DNA from: Microbacterium sp. Leaf320
GTDB lineage: Bacteria > Actinomycetota > Actinomycetes > Actinomycetales > Microbacteriaceae
NCBI RefSeq assembly: GCF_001423485.1
Contig: NZ_LMOD01000003.1
Location: 124,001-188,000 of the forward strand
DNA length: 64,000 nucleotides
Reading direction: 5' to 3'
Shown one piece after another: positions 63,084 through 64,000 of the stretch. Position numbers and translations under genes: made by a program. Every line of letters starts with the position of its first letter. The first letter of the stretch is position 1. Under the pieces are notes generated by a model. The model was not told where the DNA came from. It was given only the letters and a program-made list of their open reading frames with translations, and made no database searches.

Positions 63084-64000
63084 TCACAGCTCCGTGGAGG
63101 ACGCCCACAGGTCGACGTCGATGGAGCCTGCGGCCTCGTCGATGCGGGTGAGCTGCTCGTCGGTGAAGGCGGGGCCGTTCACCGCTGCGATGTTCTCGTC
63201 GAGCTGCTCGGGGCGCGACGCTCCGACCAGCGCGGAGGCGACCACGGGGTTGCGCAGCGTCCACTGGATCGCCAGCTGCGCGAGCGACTGCCCGCGTTCC
63301 TTCGCGATCTCGTTCAGCGAGCGGAGCGTCTCGACCGCGGCATCCGACAGCGGAGCCTCGGGAAGCGAGCCGCGCTTCTGCGCGCGCGCCGCGGTGCCGT
63401 CGCCGAGGTACTTGTCGGTGAGCAGGCCCTGCGCGAGCGGCGTGAACGCGATCGCGCCCACTCCCGCCTGCTCGAGGGTCTCGGTGAGACCGTCCTCCAC
63501 CCAGCGGTTGAGGATCGAGTACGCGGGCTGATGGATCACGAGCGGCGTGCCGAGCTCGGTGGCGACGGCGACCGCCTCTGCCGTGCGCTCGGCGCTGTAC
63601 GACGAGATCCCGACGTAGAGGGCCTTGCCCTGGCGCACGAGCGTGTCGAGCGCCGCGACCGTCTCGGCGACCGGAGTCACCGGGTCGGCGCGGTGCGAGT
63701 AGAAGATGTCGACGTAGTCGAGCCCCATGCGGGTCAGGGACTGCTCCGCGCTCGCGAGGATGTACTTGCGGCTCGCGAAGTCGCCGTAGGGTCCGGGCCA
63801 CATGTCCCAGCCGGCCTTCGACGAGATGATCAGCTCATCGCGGTAGGGGCGGAAGTCCTCGGCGAAGATGCGGCCGAAGTTCTTCTCGGCCGAGCCGTAG
63901 GGCGGGCCGTAGTTGTTCGCGAGGTCGAAATGCGTGATGCCGCGGTCGAACGCATGACGCAGCAGCGCGCGCTGGTTGTCGAGCGGGATGTTGTCGCCGA
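63084..64000 (-). CDS. Aldo/keto reductase, YghZ-like (partial at right edge)
   Basis: About 305 residues are visible and the N-terminus lies beyond the window. The NAD(P)-dependent fold shows the catalytic Asp/Tyr region THFDLANNYGPPYGSAEKNF, catalytic Lys in IISSKAGWDMW, and catalytic His in DIFYSHRADP. This set matches YghZ/L-glyceraldehyde-3-phosphate reductase-type enzymes. The C-terminus has the cofactor segment SALVGASRPEQLDENIAAV. A start codon inside this frame at 63803 is an internal Met, not the true start. Confidence 0.88.
   Translation of the reverse strand, partial: GDNIPLDNQRALLRHAFDRGITHFDLANNYGPPYGSAEKNFGRIFAEDFRPYRDELIISSKAGWDMWPGPYGDFASRKYILASAEQSLTRMGLDYVDIFYSHRADPVTPVAETVAALDTLVRQGKALYVGISSYSAERTAEAVAVATELGTPLVIHQPAYSILNRWVEDGLTETLEQAGVGAIAFTPLAQGLLTDKYLGDGTAARAQKRGSLPEAPLSDAAVETLRSLNEIAKERGQSLAQLAIQWTLRNPVVASALVGASRPEQLDENIAAVNGPAFTDEQLTRIDEAAGSIDVDLWASSTEL

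Overview
The window is typical of a high-GC actinobacterium, most likely a Microbacteriaceae member close to Microbacterium (inferred from gene content, GTG/TTG starts, and many promoters of the form TANNNT followed 6-7 bases later by ATG or GTG, which give leaderless mRNAs). It is mainly core metabolic chromosome. There is no integrase, transposase, prophage, CRISPR array or rRNA. One tRNA gene (Gln, TTG) is present.

Layout. 1-5884: a mannitol phosphotransferase operon carrying its own HPr and Enzyme I, an extra lactose/cellobiose-type IIB, mtlA, mtlF and mtlD, with a divergent PTS-type regulator cut by the left edge. 5970-8075: a flavin monooxygenase and a membrane-anchored alpha/beta hydrolase. 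8129-18386 (minus): a nucleoside uptake and salvage cluster (BMP-type binding lipoprotein, double ATPase, two permeases, cytidine deaminase, thymidine phosphorylase, adenosine deaminase), followed by a polysaccharide deacetylase and a PfkB kinase. 18535-23320: mannose-1-phosphate guanylyltransferase, then sdhCDAB. 23404-30965: YihY-type membrane protein, exonuclease III, trpS, a proline-rich membrane protein, pth, rplY, a 41-residue membrane peptide and gnd. 31022-35664: a MacB/LolD-like ABC exporter divergent from a two-component system. 35665-37305: two clusters of palindromic and tandem repeats around one gene for a DUF559-type nuclease-fold protein. 37306-40249: a flavin-based electron-transfer operon (NqrB/RnfD-like flavoreductase, ApbE, FMN-binding lipoprotein). 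40335-42882: prs, glmU and tRNA-Gln. 42954-52563: MarR regulator, RluA-type pseudouridine synthase, methionine ABC transporter, Na+/H+ antiporter, ABC-F protein, a phosphotransferase and a hydrolase. 52664-56629: a DUF222/13E12 HNH protein behind a probable SOS box, a lipoprotein/secreted-protein pair and a spermidine-synthase-like protein. 56801-62024: a multiple-sugar ABC transporter and its LacI regulator with matching operators. 62138-64000: ispE and an aldo/keto reductase cut by the right edge.

The genes fit a soil or plant-associated heterotroph that takes up sugar alcohols, monosaccharides, nucleosides and methionine. The least explained part is 35665-37305, where palindromes with shared CGTCTGCAGGAC ends lie on both sides of a lone nuclease-fold gene. 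Other notable points are the one-base junction between tRNA-Gln and the glmU start codon, the SOS box before the HNH gene, and a decayed copy of the sugar-binding-protein 3' end 1.2 kb from the intact gene.
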